From a virus: a stretch of 64,000 nucleotides of DNA. A program made the translations under genes and the position numbers. The DNA lies in IMG/VR virus record IMGVR_UViG_3300032893_000004, positions 1 through 64,000 of that record; one strand, given 5' to 3'. Every line of letters begins with the position of its first letter. The first letter of the stretch is position 1. The notes below the pieces were generated by a model. The model saw only the letters and a list, made by a program, of their open reading frames with translations, was not told the DNA's origin and did no database searches. This document shows, in pieces, positions 38,092-47,186 of this stretch.

Positions 38092-38284
38092 GGTTTGGCC
38101 CTTTCGCAGTCGCAACGATCTTGCTGTCGAGAATGTAGATCTTCCCGAATAACTGCTTTACGGTCAGCATGCACGAACGGTCGAGCGCCCCGAAGTCGTA
38201 GCTGTAGTGCGGTTTCCGGAACAGCAGCAGGAAGCGGATGTACCACGGGAAAGGCTTGACCTTCGGGAAGGAACTATAGCTCAT
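38078..38284 (-). CDS. Hypothetical basic protein (68 aa)
   Basis: I start at the ATG of MSYSSFPKVKPFPWYIRF inside the end of the previous gene; the longer frame lacks a ribosome binding site. One short hydrophobic stretch (WYIRFLLLFRK), basic elsewhere. Possibly peripheral membrane. Unknown. Confidence 0.5.
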   Translation of the reverse strand: MSYSSFPKVKPFPWYIRFLLLFRKPHYSYDFGALDRSCMLTVKQLFGKIYILDSKIVATAKGPNHERR

Positions 38285-38624
38285 CTTCCACCAGCATGAG
38301 AGTATCGTCAGGCGCCAGAACGAGTATAATAGCGTTGGACCGCGCTTCAAGTTTATCGCGACCGACCATCGACTCGATCAGCTTGCGCTCGTTGTCGGAG
38401 TAGAGCCAGCTCGACGGTACCCGCAGGACGTATTCTCGGCACGTCCAGTGCGTCCGGAATACGAAGTCAGACGTGAGATCTGCGTTGCGAGTGAACGAGA
38501 CGACCTTGCCGACTAAGACTGTTTCGTAGCTGTTAGATTTTCCTAACGATTCGCTTTCTTCGAGCTGCCCTCCTGCGACTGCGGCGTCGAACTGCGCATG
38601 TTGTTCTCTCACTTTTAAGCTCAT
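38274..38624 (-). CDS. Hypothetical phage protein (116 aa)
   Basis: Acidic and beta-rich, with LVGKVVSFTRNADLTSD and a hydrophobic C-terminal hairpin (NAIILVLAPDDTLMLVE). ATG after TGAGGAGATAAC. No family recognised. Confidence 0.6.
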   Translation of the reverse strand: MSLKVREQHAQFDAAVAGGQLEESESLGKSNSYETVLVGKVVSFTRNADLTSDFVFRTHWTCREYVLRVPSSWLYSDNERKLIESMVGRDKLEARSNAIILVLAPDDTLMLVEDEL

Positions 38625-38633
38625 GTTATCTCC

Positions 38634-38786
38634 TCAGTTAAAACGGGATAAATCTCGGAACATCACGCTCATGCGTGGCAAAGTTCTATCTTCCAGATCT
38701 ACCTGATAGAGCGATTCGAAGTATGCCAACAGTGGCGCGACCACCTCGAAGCCGACTGCGTCTGAAACAGATTCCCAGTCTACCAT
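38634..38786 (-). CDS. 50-residue hypothetical protein
   Basis: MVDWESVSDAVGFEVVAPL start, acidic, with a helical end (RMSVMFRDLSRFN). Its ATG overlaps the stop of the 21-residue membrane peptide upstream, implying coupled translation. No homologue recognised. Confidence 0.5.
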   Translation of the reverse strand: MVDWESVSDAVGFEVVAPLLAYFESLYQVDLEDRTLPRMSVMFRDLSRFN

Positions 38787-38845
38787 CTCGCGGCCGCCAC
38801 AATCATCACGATCAATATCAAGTTCGCTAATACGATGTAACGCAT
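38780..38845 (-). CDS. 21-residue membrane peptide
   Basis: MRYIVLANLILIVMIVAAAR is one hydrophobic helix with short polar ends. AGGAGACGT spaces well to its ATG, which is better evidence than length. Comparable tiny hydrophobic phage peptides can act on host membranes, but no activity is known here. Confidence 0.5.
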   Translation of the reverse strand: MRYIVLANLILIVMIVAAARW

Positions 38846-38852
38846 ACGTCTC

Positions 38853-39143
38853 CTAAGCGACCCGTCTCGGGTACCGCTGCCATTCCGTCTTTCGAAGATC
38901 CTGGTCAGTCTGAGGATAGACCACGTGCAGCCACTTGTTAAGGTCAGCCGCGCGGATGTCGAAGCGCGTGTACAGAGCGGTTCCTCGCGGGCCATTAGAA
39001 CATCTCCAGTGGGTGCCGTCGTAGCCTATCGTGATCCAGTAGCCCGAAACGCGAATCTCCAGACCTAGATCGGAGACGTAGTCGACTTCGAACGCAACGT
39101 CGACGTTCCTCTCGTGCTTTATGATGTCACCGTTCTGGATCAT
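38853..39143 (-). CDS. Hypothetical basic protein (96 aa)
   Basis: Start at the ATG in an ATGA overlap (MIQNGDIIKHERNVD). Beta-rich with aromatic residues (SGYWITIGYDGTHWRCSNG), then a helical basic end. Might be an SH3-like small domain. Unknown. Confidence 0.55.
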   Translation of the reverse strand: MIQNGDIIKHERNVDVAFEVDYVSDLGLEIRVSGYWITIGYDGTHWRCSNGPRGTALYTRFDIRAADLNKWLHVVYPQTDQDLRKTEWQRYPRRVA

Positions 39144-39520
39144 GTCAGCTTCTTCCTGTACGTACATTTAGTACAGAATTCTTCCTTTGTCCAGCCCGAA
39201 TCGTACATCTCGATGTTGTGATCGCACGTTGTTCCAGACAAGTTCCTGACCTTCGCAGGACTTCGCACGTCAGCTGACGCCCAGCGTGTCTCCACATGCG
39301 CCCTTTCTACGAAGTGGCACGCGCCGTTCATGTCGGTAATCCTATATTCTTCTGTCTTTCCAGAAGCTGTAACCTTGGTGACCCAAGCATCGACTGTTCC
39401 TAGAACCCAGATCGTATTGGATCGACCGCCCACTTTTTCACCGATCTTGAACTTCCAATCTACAGGCTTTTCCTGTTCGTTTTCGACCTCAAATCCAGAT
39501 ACGATCTTGCCTATCAACAA
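39140..39520 (-). CDS. Hypothetical protein with CxxC tail (126 aa), TTG start
   Basis: TTG start (two adjacent TTG codons) 29 nt inside the upstream gene; no ATG is available. SH3-like beta segment (WKFKIGEKVGGRSNTIWVLG), then CDH and EEFCTKCTYRKK, a probable zinc site close to the end. Unknown function. Confidence 0.55.
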   Translation of the reverse strand: MLIGKIVSGFEVENEQEKPVDWKFKIGEKVGGRSNTIWVLGTVDAWVTKVTASGKTEEYRITDMNGACHFVERAHVETRWASADVRSPAKVRNLSGTTCDHNIEMYDSGWTKEEFCTKCTYRKKLT

Positions 39521-39635
39521 GTTTCGCCATCCAGTCTTCTGGGCGGATGCCGAAGCATTGTTCGATCCAGTACTTCATAGACTCGACGTCGTTGAACGCT
39601 TCTGAAGGCAGTACATTGTGCTTGATCTTCTTCAT
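39492..39635 (-). CDS. 47-residue hypothetical protein
   Basis: MKKIKHNVLPSEAFNDVESM start, then KYWIEQCFGIRPEDWM. ATGA overlap with the upstream stop and overlap with the next gene support it. Tryptophan-rich for its size. No family recognised. Confidence 0.55.
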
Positions 39636-39847
39636 ATGACCTTCCATTCCCTCTCGACAAGCTCGGCGGGATACACTCCGTCCGAGTGGGCGGCCACCGA
39701 GCCGTCCCAGAGTATCTGATAGAATCGTCGACCTTCCTTGTTGATCAAGGTGCCTACGATCGTACCGGTGTGGACGTTGAACACCGAGTCCGGACCTTCG
39801 AAGCAGTCCACGCGAGTACCTTTCTTGAATTTGAACTGCTCAGTCAT
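39632..39847 (-). CDS. SH3-like hypothetical protein (71 aa)
   Basis: Start MTEQFKFKKGTRVDCF; a five-strand pattern with TGTIVGTLINKEGRRFYQILWD is typical of small KOW/SH3-like phage proteins that read V-x-G-x-I...W. Such domains usually bind protein or nucleic acid. ATG shares bases with the previous stop. Function unknown. Confidence 0.6.
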   Translation of the reverse strand: MTEQFKFKKGTRVDCFEGPDSVFNVHTGTIVGTLINKEGRRFYQILWDGSVAAHSDGVYPAELVEREWKVI

Positions 39848-40052
39848 TCTTGAAGAACTCCGCGTTGGGTCGTGCGAGTCGTACAAGCTCTTCCTCGCCG
39901 TGCCACCACTTGATCAGGTGATACGAGATGAAGTTCATCTTCGTCGTGAACGTGCCGAGATAGCGGTATGTCCGGCCGTCGAAGACGTTTGTCTGGGCTC
40001 GGTATATGAGCCCTCTACGTGTCCAAGGATTTTTCAGTTGCTGTTTAGGCAT
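39840..40052 (-). CDS. Hypothetical basic protein (70 aa)
   Basis: Basic N-terminus (PKQQLKNPWTRRGLIYRAQ), then a beta strand pair and a helix with WWHGEEELVRLARPN. Start inside the end of the previous gene, upstream codons rejected for lack of a ribosome binding site. Unknown. Confidence 0.55.
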   Translation of the reverse strand: MPKQQLKNPWTRRGLIYRAQTNVFDGRTYRYLGTFTTKMNFISYHLIKWWHGEEELVRLARPNAEFFKND

Positions 40053-40348
40053 TCGTAATCCTTGGTGCACTTCGCTTCGAGTGTCTTGCACGTACCGATG
40101 AATTCCATAACTTCAGCCGTAGGAGCTGTCCCGGTAAGCACAGATGCAACACACTTCGAGTACGAGCGATAACACTCCGTACATTGCTTGGCTTCCTCGT
40201 AGGTCAAGATCAATCCGCCGCCGAGAGGTATCGCAACTGGAGGTTTATCGGCTCGAGCCAGACGCGCCATCAAGCAGACCGCTGCCGCGATTCCGACTAG
40301 GATGAGGTACCGTATTACGACTTTCTTGACCAGATCGCGATCGTTCAT
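40034..40348 (-). CDS. Membrane-anchored cysteine-rich protein (104 aa)
   Basis: GGAGGCAAAA places the ATG at MNDRDLVKKVV. One hydrophobic helix (YLILVGIAAAVCLMARLA) is followed by a periplasmic-type domain with six cysteines (CTECYRSYSKC, TCKTLEAKC, YEC) that could form three disulfides. This layout suggests an exported, inner-membrane-tethered protein. Possible roles in superinfection exclusion or lysis control are guesses. Confidence 0.6.
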   Translation of the reverse strand: MNDRDLVKKVVIRYLILVGIAAAVCLMARLARADKPPVAIPLGGGLILTYEEAKQCTECYRSYSKCVASVLTGTAPTAEVMEFIGTCKTLEAKCTKDYECLNSN

Positions 40349-40542
40349 TTTTGCCTCCGGAAAGCGATGGCGCAGACCAGCGGAAGCCACGCGACTACGA
40401 AGAGAATCATGACGAGAGGGGTCTTCACGCCGTTCTTCCGCATCAGATCCATCGCGAGCGACCAGTTGCGGAACAGAAGGAGTGCCCACAGCAAGACGCC
40501 GACTTGTAAGTAACCAAATACGATTTCTGCTTGAGTAGTCAT
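40345..40542 (-). CDS. Two-helix membrane protein (65 aa)
   Basis: Two hydrophobic segments (YLQVGVLLWALLLF and LVMILFVVAWLPLVCAIAF) joined by a basic loop (RNWSLAMDLMRKNGVK). Precedes the cysteine-rich membrane protein with an ATGA overlap, so the pair may form a membrane complex. First gene of this unit. Confidence 0.6.
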   Translation of the reverse strand: MTTQAEIVFGYLQVGVLLWALLLFRNWSLAMDLMRKNGVKTPLVMILFVVAWLPLVCAIAFRRQK

Positions 40543-40598
40543 GGCGATATTCTATCGCGTAGACAAGGATAGGTCAAGCGTCTCGGTTCGAGACGCTA

Positions 40599-43500
40599 TC
40601 AGGTAAGCAGTGTGATGGTTATATCCGTGGTTGGATTAATAACATACGCCTGTTCGTTGGCGTTGACCGCGATCAGATCGCTCGAAGAGCTGAACGTAGG
40701 CGACGTGACCGTCACAGACGTGACGCCTGGAATAGTCGATGCAGCTGCGATCATAGCCGAGATCGATACCGACTCGCCGACGTCTAAGTTGTTCACGTAG
40801 CCCGCGATAGCGGACTGGACGACGTCTATGATGTCTGTAAAAGGCACGCCGGAAGCGATCCTGATAGCGAACGACGCCTTGATCGACAGCAGCGTAGCCG
40901 GTACGATGTTGATCGGGCTACCTGATGCGCGCCAACCTGGGAAGTTGATGCGGTCGTACGGAACGCCGTAGATCGTGTTCGTGATCAGCTGGATCAGACC
41001 GATGTAGTACTTGTACGCGTCGATGCCGAGGTTGATGTTCGTGTTCATGTTGAGTTTCGACGTGGCTATTGCCTGCGCGGACAGAGACGACGTAATACGT
41101 TCGGTCAGATTCGGACTATCCACTATGATGTTGGTAGTATTACCGTTGCCGGGACCCATAGCTAGGATACGCTTCCAGAGGCTGAGAGGATTCGCTTCCT
41201 GCACGTTGACCAAGCTGAATTCGCCCCCGAGTGTGACCGGCGAGGACGGATTCGTGATAGTCGGCGTCAGCCAGATAGCCGTGGAAGTCGGAAAAGAGTA
41301 TCCCACGCCGAACGTGTTGTCTACCACCGTGTATCGGCCGATGTTGGCTGTTCCGAGCACGTTCGTGGTTACTATGAGCACGTCGCCCGGCATGACGGAG
41401 TCGTACGAATAGAACGACATGTTGGCCACGTTGCCGAGAGTGACTATCTCCTCGACCGGGTTGGCGTTCACGATCCAGAACGTGTCGTTTCCGAATATGC
41501 GAACTACCTGAAAGACGCCTGTGTTGGAAGCGTTGAACTCCTGCACCTGCCAGAACGAAGGCGATGTGTCTGGCTCGTTGTTGGTATTCGAGTTCTGGAT
41601 AGATGTATAGTTCGACCCGCCGTAGTACACCCGAGCACCGGATGCGTACGTAGTCGTAGATACCCAAGGCGTTTCCTGGGTGTCATACAAGCGTACCCAG
41701 TCGCCTTCCTGCACGCCGTTGGTCAGCAGATCCATCGACGGACCGCCTACGCCGACGACGGCCACGAACGCGCCGTGCTTCTCGATCTTGAGCTGAGTAG
41801 CAGCCGTGTAATTGACAGCTCGCTTGGTCTGGAACGATCCGGTACCGCCCGTGATCTGAAGAGTAGTCGCGTTCAGCTGGACGGTAGTCGTCTCCGAGAA
41901 TCCGAGCTGCTTGTTCTGGGTGATGTTGTTGATCAGGTTGACCCATTGACCGACCACGAAACCTTTGTGTAGAGCGCTCGGAACGGAGAAGTATCCTTCC
42001 TTCGTAGTAGGTTCCTCGCCCGAGCCGACCAGTGCGACTTCGAGGGAGTTAGCCGTTCCGCCCGTGATCTGAACAGATCCCGAACCGCCGAATGTCTGAG
42101 TCGACAGCTGAATCTCTCTGCCATACCTGGTCAGTTCGACTTCGCCTACGTTGCTGAAACCGGTTACGACCAGTTCGTTCCAGAAGCGTACGAGCTGTTC
42201 GTTCGTGGTCGCGACCAATCTAAGCTGTTCACCGACTGTCGGTACGGAGGTCCACGCATTCTTAGCCGTGAACATCGGGAACGTGGCCGGCGCCTGGAGG
42301 TTGCTGGAAAGAACCTCGTTCTCGCCATCGTATAGCATCAGCATCGGCAGCGAACCGGTAGCTGTTCCGCCAGGAGTGTAGACTGTGGACGCGGACGCTA
42401 GAGCAGGCAGTTGGATGACAGATACCATGTAGCCGAGTCCGGTGTCGAGGTACGTATCTATGACCACGTACGTTCCGTTGTAGTTGTTGCCGCCCATAGT
42501 CGACATGCCGGACAAGGTTATTGTCGAACCCGCAGGCGCGGCGATCGACAGCTGGACCTTCGCTCGTCTAGACGTCAGGAACGTCTGGAACGAAGTTACG
42601 GTAGCAGTGTAGTAGTTCGAAGACAAGCCATTATCCTGAGTGGACGACGTGATAGGCGCGTTAGGAGTGGCGTTGTTCACGGCAGCGACCAGAAGCGTCG
42701 GGATGTTCTGTGAGATGTAGTCGACTACCTGCTGCGCGGTCGTGGATACTACCCCGAACTGAAGATTCTCGTTCGTAGATCCGCCGATGGCGCGGGCCAT
42801 GGAACCGGACGGGATCAGCTCGGTGGACGTACCGCCAGTGCCAGCCGTGTTCGTGCCGATAGAAGCTTGATAATAGTAGGTGAACTGACTCGTGGTAGGA
42901 GTCGAGTTGACGACGAACGTACCGGACAAGTTCAGCGTCGTAATAGTCCACCAAGTTGGTGAAGTATTCGGCGTGTTACCCGTGTTGGCTGTCTGAGTCG
43001 AAATGTAGTTGTTGCCGAGGTACGAGACGATGTCTCCTACCCCGTAGGTCGTACCGGACGCGTAAGCGCTGATCGATATGCCGGCAACCGTGGTGATGTC
43101 TCCGGGGTTAAGTCCGTGCAAGGAAGAAGTGTTGACAGTGATCAGAGTCCCGGAAGCTGTGACGATCGCGATCGACACAGGCGCAGTAGGCAGGTAGGAC
43201 TGGAAGTCCACTCGACCGATGGCTACGGAGGCGGCCGAACCTGAGCGAACGTACTGGAACTGATTCGAAGCAGTCACAGCCGATATAGCAGCCAACCCGT
43301 TGTACGACAGGCCTGCGCCTGATATCAGCACCACGTCGCCGACTTGAAGACCGTGATTGGTCTGAGTTGTCACGGTGACGATGTTCGAAACCAGAGAAGC
43401 TGACGCGATCAGGCTGTCCGGTACGCTGTTAGGCGTTGGTACGGTGAACGTATTCGTACCCGTGACTGTTACCACGTAGGTGGTGTTGAACGGATAGGTC

Positions 43501-46500
43501 GCTCCTCCATCAGGAGAAGCCGTCCCGTAGAAACCGATCCGCTGGCCGGAAACTAGCCCGTGAGCCGAAGGAGTCGTTACCGAAACGACGTTGTTCTGGT
43601 TCAGGATGTTCGAGAATGAGATAGCGTCTGAGGTGTACGCGCCGAGTGGGACGGTAACCGTAAAAGACGTGTTCGTCACAGCGACGACTTTCGCTTGAAA
43701 ACCTTGATTCTGCGGTAGGAAGTAGCCCGTAGAAGACAAGAACACTACGTCGCCTACGCCGACGGACGCGCCGCCTATACCGGATCCGAAGTTCGGCTGA
43801 GTACCTGCTTCCCACGTGTACGTGAGAGTCTGAGCCCCGCCGACCGGCGCGCCGACCGATACCGTGAAGGAAGTAGTGAAGTCCCAGTTCGGAGTACGAA
43901 CAGTCGTGACTGGCAGGTAGATCTGAGCGTCGATCACGTCCGATATACCGAAGTTGCTCGATATGGAAGTCTGATTCACGTTAGGCGGGTAGAACAGCCC
44001 GACTCTTATCGTATTCCCGGAAGGTCCGTAATCCGCCGACTTGACCAGTATCGAGTACGTACCGTTCGTGAGAGTAGCCTGCGCCTGTCTGTGGATCTTG
44101 AAGTTCGAAAAGTCGAAGTCGTAGAACGACGACACGGACGAGAGAGCCAGAGACGACTGGTTGTCCGTGGCGGAGAAGTCCTGGTTGGATGGTGTAGAGT
44201 AGCTCGACACGATCAGCTGGCGAGATATCGGCAAAGCGTACGATTCGGTAGAGGCGTTACCGTCGACTATGACGGTCGACTGGTCGTCGGAGTAGAACTT
44301 GTAAGACGATCGCATGAAGAATCGGTCAGTCGCGTTCATGACTGCTTGTCCAGTCTGCATATAGAGCGGTACGTCGAGAGTCATATAGGTCGTAGCTGGA
44401 TCATAGAACGTGACGAGAGAGCGATTGGTCTTGTTCGTTTCCGGTACGATCGCGAGAGGCGACGAGGTGAACCGTTCTAGAATTTCCAGGAAATCGCTGG
44501 TAGACGATCCTAGAGCTTCGAAGTCAGGCTGATCGAAGATGTTGTCCGAAACGGCTGTCCCGAGAGCGCTCCACGTGAAGTTCGGTATGCCCGCCTCGGC
44601 GTCGGTTTCCGACACGAATCCGTAGAAGGCAGGAGTGTTCGCAAACGCCTCGCCTACCGTAAGACCGAGTACGGATCCGTTCATGTCCACTGCAGCCACG
44701 TAGAACTGCCCGTCGGAGTCGAACGTAGCGGTAGATATCCTGACTGATGATCCTTCGATGTCCGAGATAGTGCCTGTCAGCTGCGACTGCACTTCTCCCA
44801 GGAAGGTGGTCAGAGGATTGATGTCAAATGAGAGAAGCTGCACCGGCGCCGCTGACTTGACGAATACGATTCTGGTGGAAGTTGGGATGATCGACGTGTT
44901 AAGGTTCATCCGGTTGATAGGACCGTCGTCCACCGTGACCACTCCGGTAGTCACCGACAGAACGCGCCAGAAGCCTTGGTTGGATTGCAACGGAGCTGGA
45001 TCGGTCGGATTCGCCCAGACGATTAGCCAGTCACCTACGGAGACGTCATCGAATCCCTGCGGCTGTAAGGAAGGTGTCAGTCCAGATATCGTGAGAATAG
45101 TCCCCGTCTTCGAGAATGTTATGGATGTATTCGGAGACAGACCGTTAGGAACAGACTCGGCCGCGCCGTCCGTGATGATCCACGCGCGGCCCGCGACACC
45201 TGGACCGTCCGGCATGGGAGACGTCAGATCGTTGCCACGAGTGTACTGCGAGCCGGCTGTGATCTTATCTCCTGGCTGCAAGGACACTGCTAATCCTATC
45301 TGACCTGTCCACTTGTTGAGCGTGTAATCCGACGTCGTACCAGTCGCTTCCAGCGGTGCTTCGAGATCGAATATCTGGCTGAGAAGCGTTCCGCCTATGA
45401 AGCTTATAGCCGCAGCAGTATTCGCGCCGCGAGCGGAAGCGAAGGTAAGCACGTTACCGTTGACGGTAGTGATCACTCCAGGCATAAGGGAGTTGCACAC
45501 GGCGGCCCAGATCGTCAGAGACGTAGACGCCGAGACGATCGCACCCTGCTGGACAGCTTGGAACGCGGCCGTCGTGAATGTGGCGGTCACCGGTGGAGTA
45601 TTATCCACTTGATAGATCAATGTGTTGCCGGTGGCGATGGAAGACGCCCAGGTAGCTTGCTCTCGCGAGTTTATAGAAGCTACCACGCCGTCTTCGTATA
45701 GCGGTAGGTCGTTCTTGAACAGACGAATAGTCACATCCGGATTCAGAGGAAAGCCCAGCGCCACATTGGCGTCTACTCCGCTGGGAGCGACGACGACTGC
45801 GATCTGATTCAGAGATACGTTTGTCGGATACACGACTACGTTCGCGCCGTTGTTAGCGGTCGAAGCGGACCACCCGATGTTAATGTCGCCGTTGATGGAA
45901 GCTGCGATTTCCTGGGCAGTAGCCGAGGACGGTACAAGAAAGTCAGATGCCAGGAACTGGTGGGTGGTCTGCACGCCTTCTACAATGCACGACAGGAACG
46001 ATCCAGCCGTGATCGCGTACGGTCCAGTAAACGTGTTCTCGATGCGAGCCTGAGCTACCGGTACCTGCCTCAACTGGAGGTTTATCTCGCCGCCGACGGC
46101 GCTGTCGACTACGGTCTCGAACGGGGCGCCGAGGAAGTTCGGTTCGTACGCTTGCCCATCAGAGAATACGAGGGAAGCGGTGTTATCGGCGTTCGTGATG
46201 ACGTTGGCGGAAGATACCTTCTTCAGTTCGTCGAGAGCGACCAGTCCTTTTACGGCAGTTTCGATGGCCTGATCAGTTCCCTTAGACTTAGCGATCTCGT
46301 ACGCCTGGATGCGATCCTGGATGTCTTGATCGGTGTCAGCATCCACGCCGTTCGTGAACGCCAACGGATTGTTGACCGTGGCCGTAAACGCTACGCCGAC
46401 GATCTCGGAGATGGCTCCGATCGATACGTTGCCGATCGTGCCTGGGGTCTGGCAGATCACGGGCACGCCGTCGACTTGCACTTCCCCGTCCGGTATCGTC

Positions 46501-47153
46501 GCGCCAGCGGTTGTGCTGAAGGAGACAGCTAAGATCGACGCACCTTGAGCGGTCTGGACCGTGGTATTCGAAGGGATGAACCGGTTACCGCCTTGGGCTA
46601 GCACGACAGTTTCGCCGATGTTGTGGAACTTGGTGGTAGGGCTCGTACCAGCTAGGGTGATGGCCCAGTACGCACCGCCCGCAACCGTCGCGACCGACGT
46701 ATATGTGAGCGGACCTTCTACGTTGGTGGTACCTCGGCCCACGTAGATCTGTCCGCCGCCAGATGGGAACAGAGTCGCATCCGGGACGTAGATTACTAGC
46801 GAGCCAGAAACCGGAGCTGGCTGACCGGCGTACACGTTGGTCGAGATCTTAGTGAAAGACTGATCGATGATAGATACTTGACCGTATGACGAAAAAGCCG
46901 AGTATATCGGTACGTTAGCGTCGTTCGCTTGTCGCTGCAGCGCTTCGCCGGTAGCGCGATTGGCGTTCAAGGCGTCGATCATAGTAATGATGTCGGCCGA
47001 ACTCTTGAACAGGCCTTGAGAGATCGCTTCGGTGATCTGCGTGAAGACGCTACCGTCGTTCAAATCAATATCTTTTCTCAAGCGCGAGCGGATCGCGTCG
47101 ATCAGATTACCATTGATCTGCTCTTTTGAAAGCAATACTGGAATATCAGCCAT
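40599..47153 (-). CDS. Giant baseplate J-like protein with inserted beta repeats and CBM-like modules (2184 aa)
   Basis: Residues 1-330 match the baseplate J family: N-terminal helices, then FTNGVDADTDQDIQDRI near residue 269, the xGxDxETDxxLRxR signature. The last ~130 residues (after PILxxxASFAIRI-type strands near 2050) look like the C-terminal part of the same family. In between are about 1,700 extra residues of Thr/Ser/Asn-rich beta structure. That part includes three repeats of the SxHGLxxGDxVxIxG type (near 1200, 1270 and 1345) and two modules resembling carbohydrate-binding family 5/12: YGVGDIVSYLGNNYISTQ near 1380 and ASGARVYYGGSNYTSIQN near 1850, each followed by P-x-T-S-P-x-W/F-W. 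A usual J protein is 300-500 residues. It probably forms baseplate wedges with host-surface-binding arms. Confidence 0.8.
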   Translation of the reverse strand: MADIPVLLSKEQINGNLIDAIRSRLRKDIDLNDGSVFTQITEAISQGLFKSSADIITMIDALNANRATGEALQRQANDANVPIYSAFSSYGQVSIIDQSFTKISTNVYAGQPAPVSGSLVIYVPDATLFPSGGGQIYVGRGTTNVEGPLTYTSVATVAGGAYWAITLAGTSPTTKFHNIGETVVLAQGGNRFIPSNTTVQTAQGASILAVSFSTTAGATIPDGEVQVDGVPVICQTPGTIGNVSIGAISEIVGVAFTATVNNPLAFTNGVDADTDQDIQDRIQAYEIAKSKGTDQAIETAVKGLVALDELKKVSSANVITNADNTASLVFSDGQAYEPNFLGAPFETVVDSAVGGEINLQLRQVPVAQARIENTFTGPYAITAGSFLSCIVEGVQTTHQFLASDFLVPSSATAQEIAASINGDINIGWSASTANNGANVVVYPTNVSLNQIAVVVAPSGVDANVALGFPLNPDVTIRLFKNDLPLYEDGVVASINSREQATWASSIATGNTLIYQVDNTPPVTATFTTAAFQAVQQGAIVSASTSLTIWAAVCNSLMPGVITTVNGNVLTFASARGANTAAAISFIGGTLLSQIFDLEAPLEATGTTSDYTLNKWTGQIGLAVSLQPGDKITAGSQYTRGNDLTSPMPDGPGVAGRAWIITDGAAESVPNGLSPNTSITFSKTGTILTISGLTPSLQPQGFDDVSVGDWLIVWANPTDPAPLQSNQGFWRVLSVTTGVVTVDDGPINRMNLNTSIIPTSTRIVFVKSAAPVQLLSFDINPLTTFLGEVQSQLTGTISDIEGSSVRISTATFDSDGQFYVAAVDMNGSVLGLTVGEAFANTPAFYGFVSETDAEAGIPNFTWSALGTAVSDNIFDQPDFEALGSSTSDFLEILERFTSSPLAIVPETNKTNRSLVTFYDPATTYMTLDVPLYMQTGQAVMNATDRFFMRSSYKFYSDDQSTVIVDGNASTESYALPISRQLIVSSYSTPSNQDFSATDNQSSLALSSVSSFYDFDFSNFKIHRQAQATLTNGTYSILVKSADYGPSGNTIRVGLFYPPNVNQTSISSNFGISDVIDAQIYLPVTTVRTPNWDFTTSFTVSVGAPVGGAQTLTYTWEAGTQPNFGSGIGGASVGVGDVVFLSSTGYFLPQNQGFQAKVVAVTNTSFTVTVPLGAYTSDAISFSNILNQNNVVSVTTPSAHGLVSGQRIGFYGTASPDGGATYPFNTTYVVTVTGTNTFTVPTPNSVPDSLIASASLVSNIVTVTTQTNHGLQVGDVVLISGAGLSYNGLAAISAVTASNQFQYVRSGSAASVAIGRVDFQSYLPTAPVSIAIVTASGTLITVNTSSLHGLNPGDITTVAGISISAYASGTTYGVGDIVSYLGNNYISTQTANTGNTPNTSPTWWTITTLNLSGTFVVNSTPTTSQFTYYYQASIGTNTAGTGGTSTELIPSGSMARAIGGSTNENLQFGVVSTTAQQVVDYISQNIPTLLVAAVNNATPNAPITSSTQDNGLSSNYYTATVTSFQTFLTSRRAKVQLSIAAPAGSTITLSGMSTMGGNNYNGTYVVIDTYLDTGLGYMVSVIQLPALASASTVYTPGGTATGSLPMLMLYDGENEVLSSNLQAPATFPMFTAKNAWTSVPTVGEQLRLVATTNEQLVRFWNELVVTGFSNVGEVELTRYGREIQLSTQTFGGSGSVQITGGTANSLEVALVGSGEEPTTKEGYFSVPSALHKGFVVGQWVNLINNITQNKQLGFSETTTVQLNATTLQITGGTGSFQTKRAVNYTAATQLKIEKHGAFVAVVGVGGPSMDLLTNGVQEGDWVRLYDTQETPWVSTTTYASGARVYYGGSNYTSIQNSNTNNEPDTSPSFWQVQEFNASNTGVFQVVRIFGNDTFWIVNANPVEEIVTLGNVANMSFYSYDSVMPGDVLIVTTNVLGTANIGRYTVVDNTFGVGYSFPTSTAIWLTPTITNPSSPVTLGGEFSLVNVQEANPLSLWKRILAMGPGNGNTTNIIVDSPNLTERITSSLSAQAIATSKLNMNTNINLGIDAYKYYIGLIQLITNTIYGVPYDRINFPGWRASGSPINIVPATLLSIKASFAIRIASGVPFTDIIDVVQSAIAGYVNNLDVGESVSISAMIAAASTIPGVTSVTVTSPTFSSSSDLIAVNANEQAYVINPTTDITITLLT

Positions 47154-47177
47154 TTGAGTCCTTGCGAGATGCCCTAA

Positions 47178-47185
47178 AGATTAGG
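47178..47185 (-). promoter_or_regulatory. CCTAATCT late-type promoter element
   Basis: Minus-strand CCTAATCT in the 33-bp gap before the baseplate J gene, 24 nt before its ATG; CAAGGACTC provides the ribosome binding site. Confidence 0.65.
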
Positions 47186-47186
47186 C

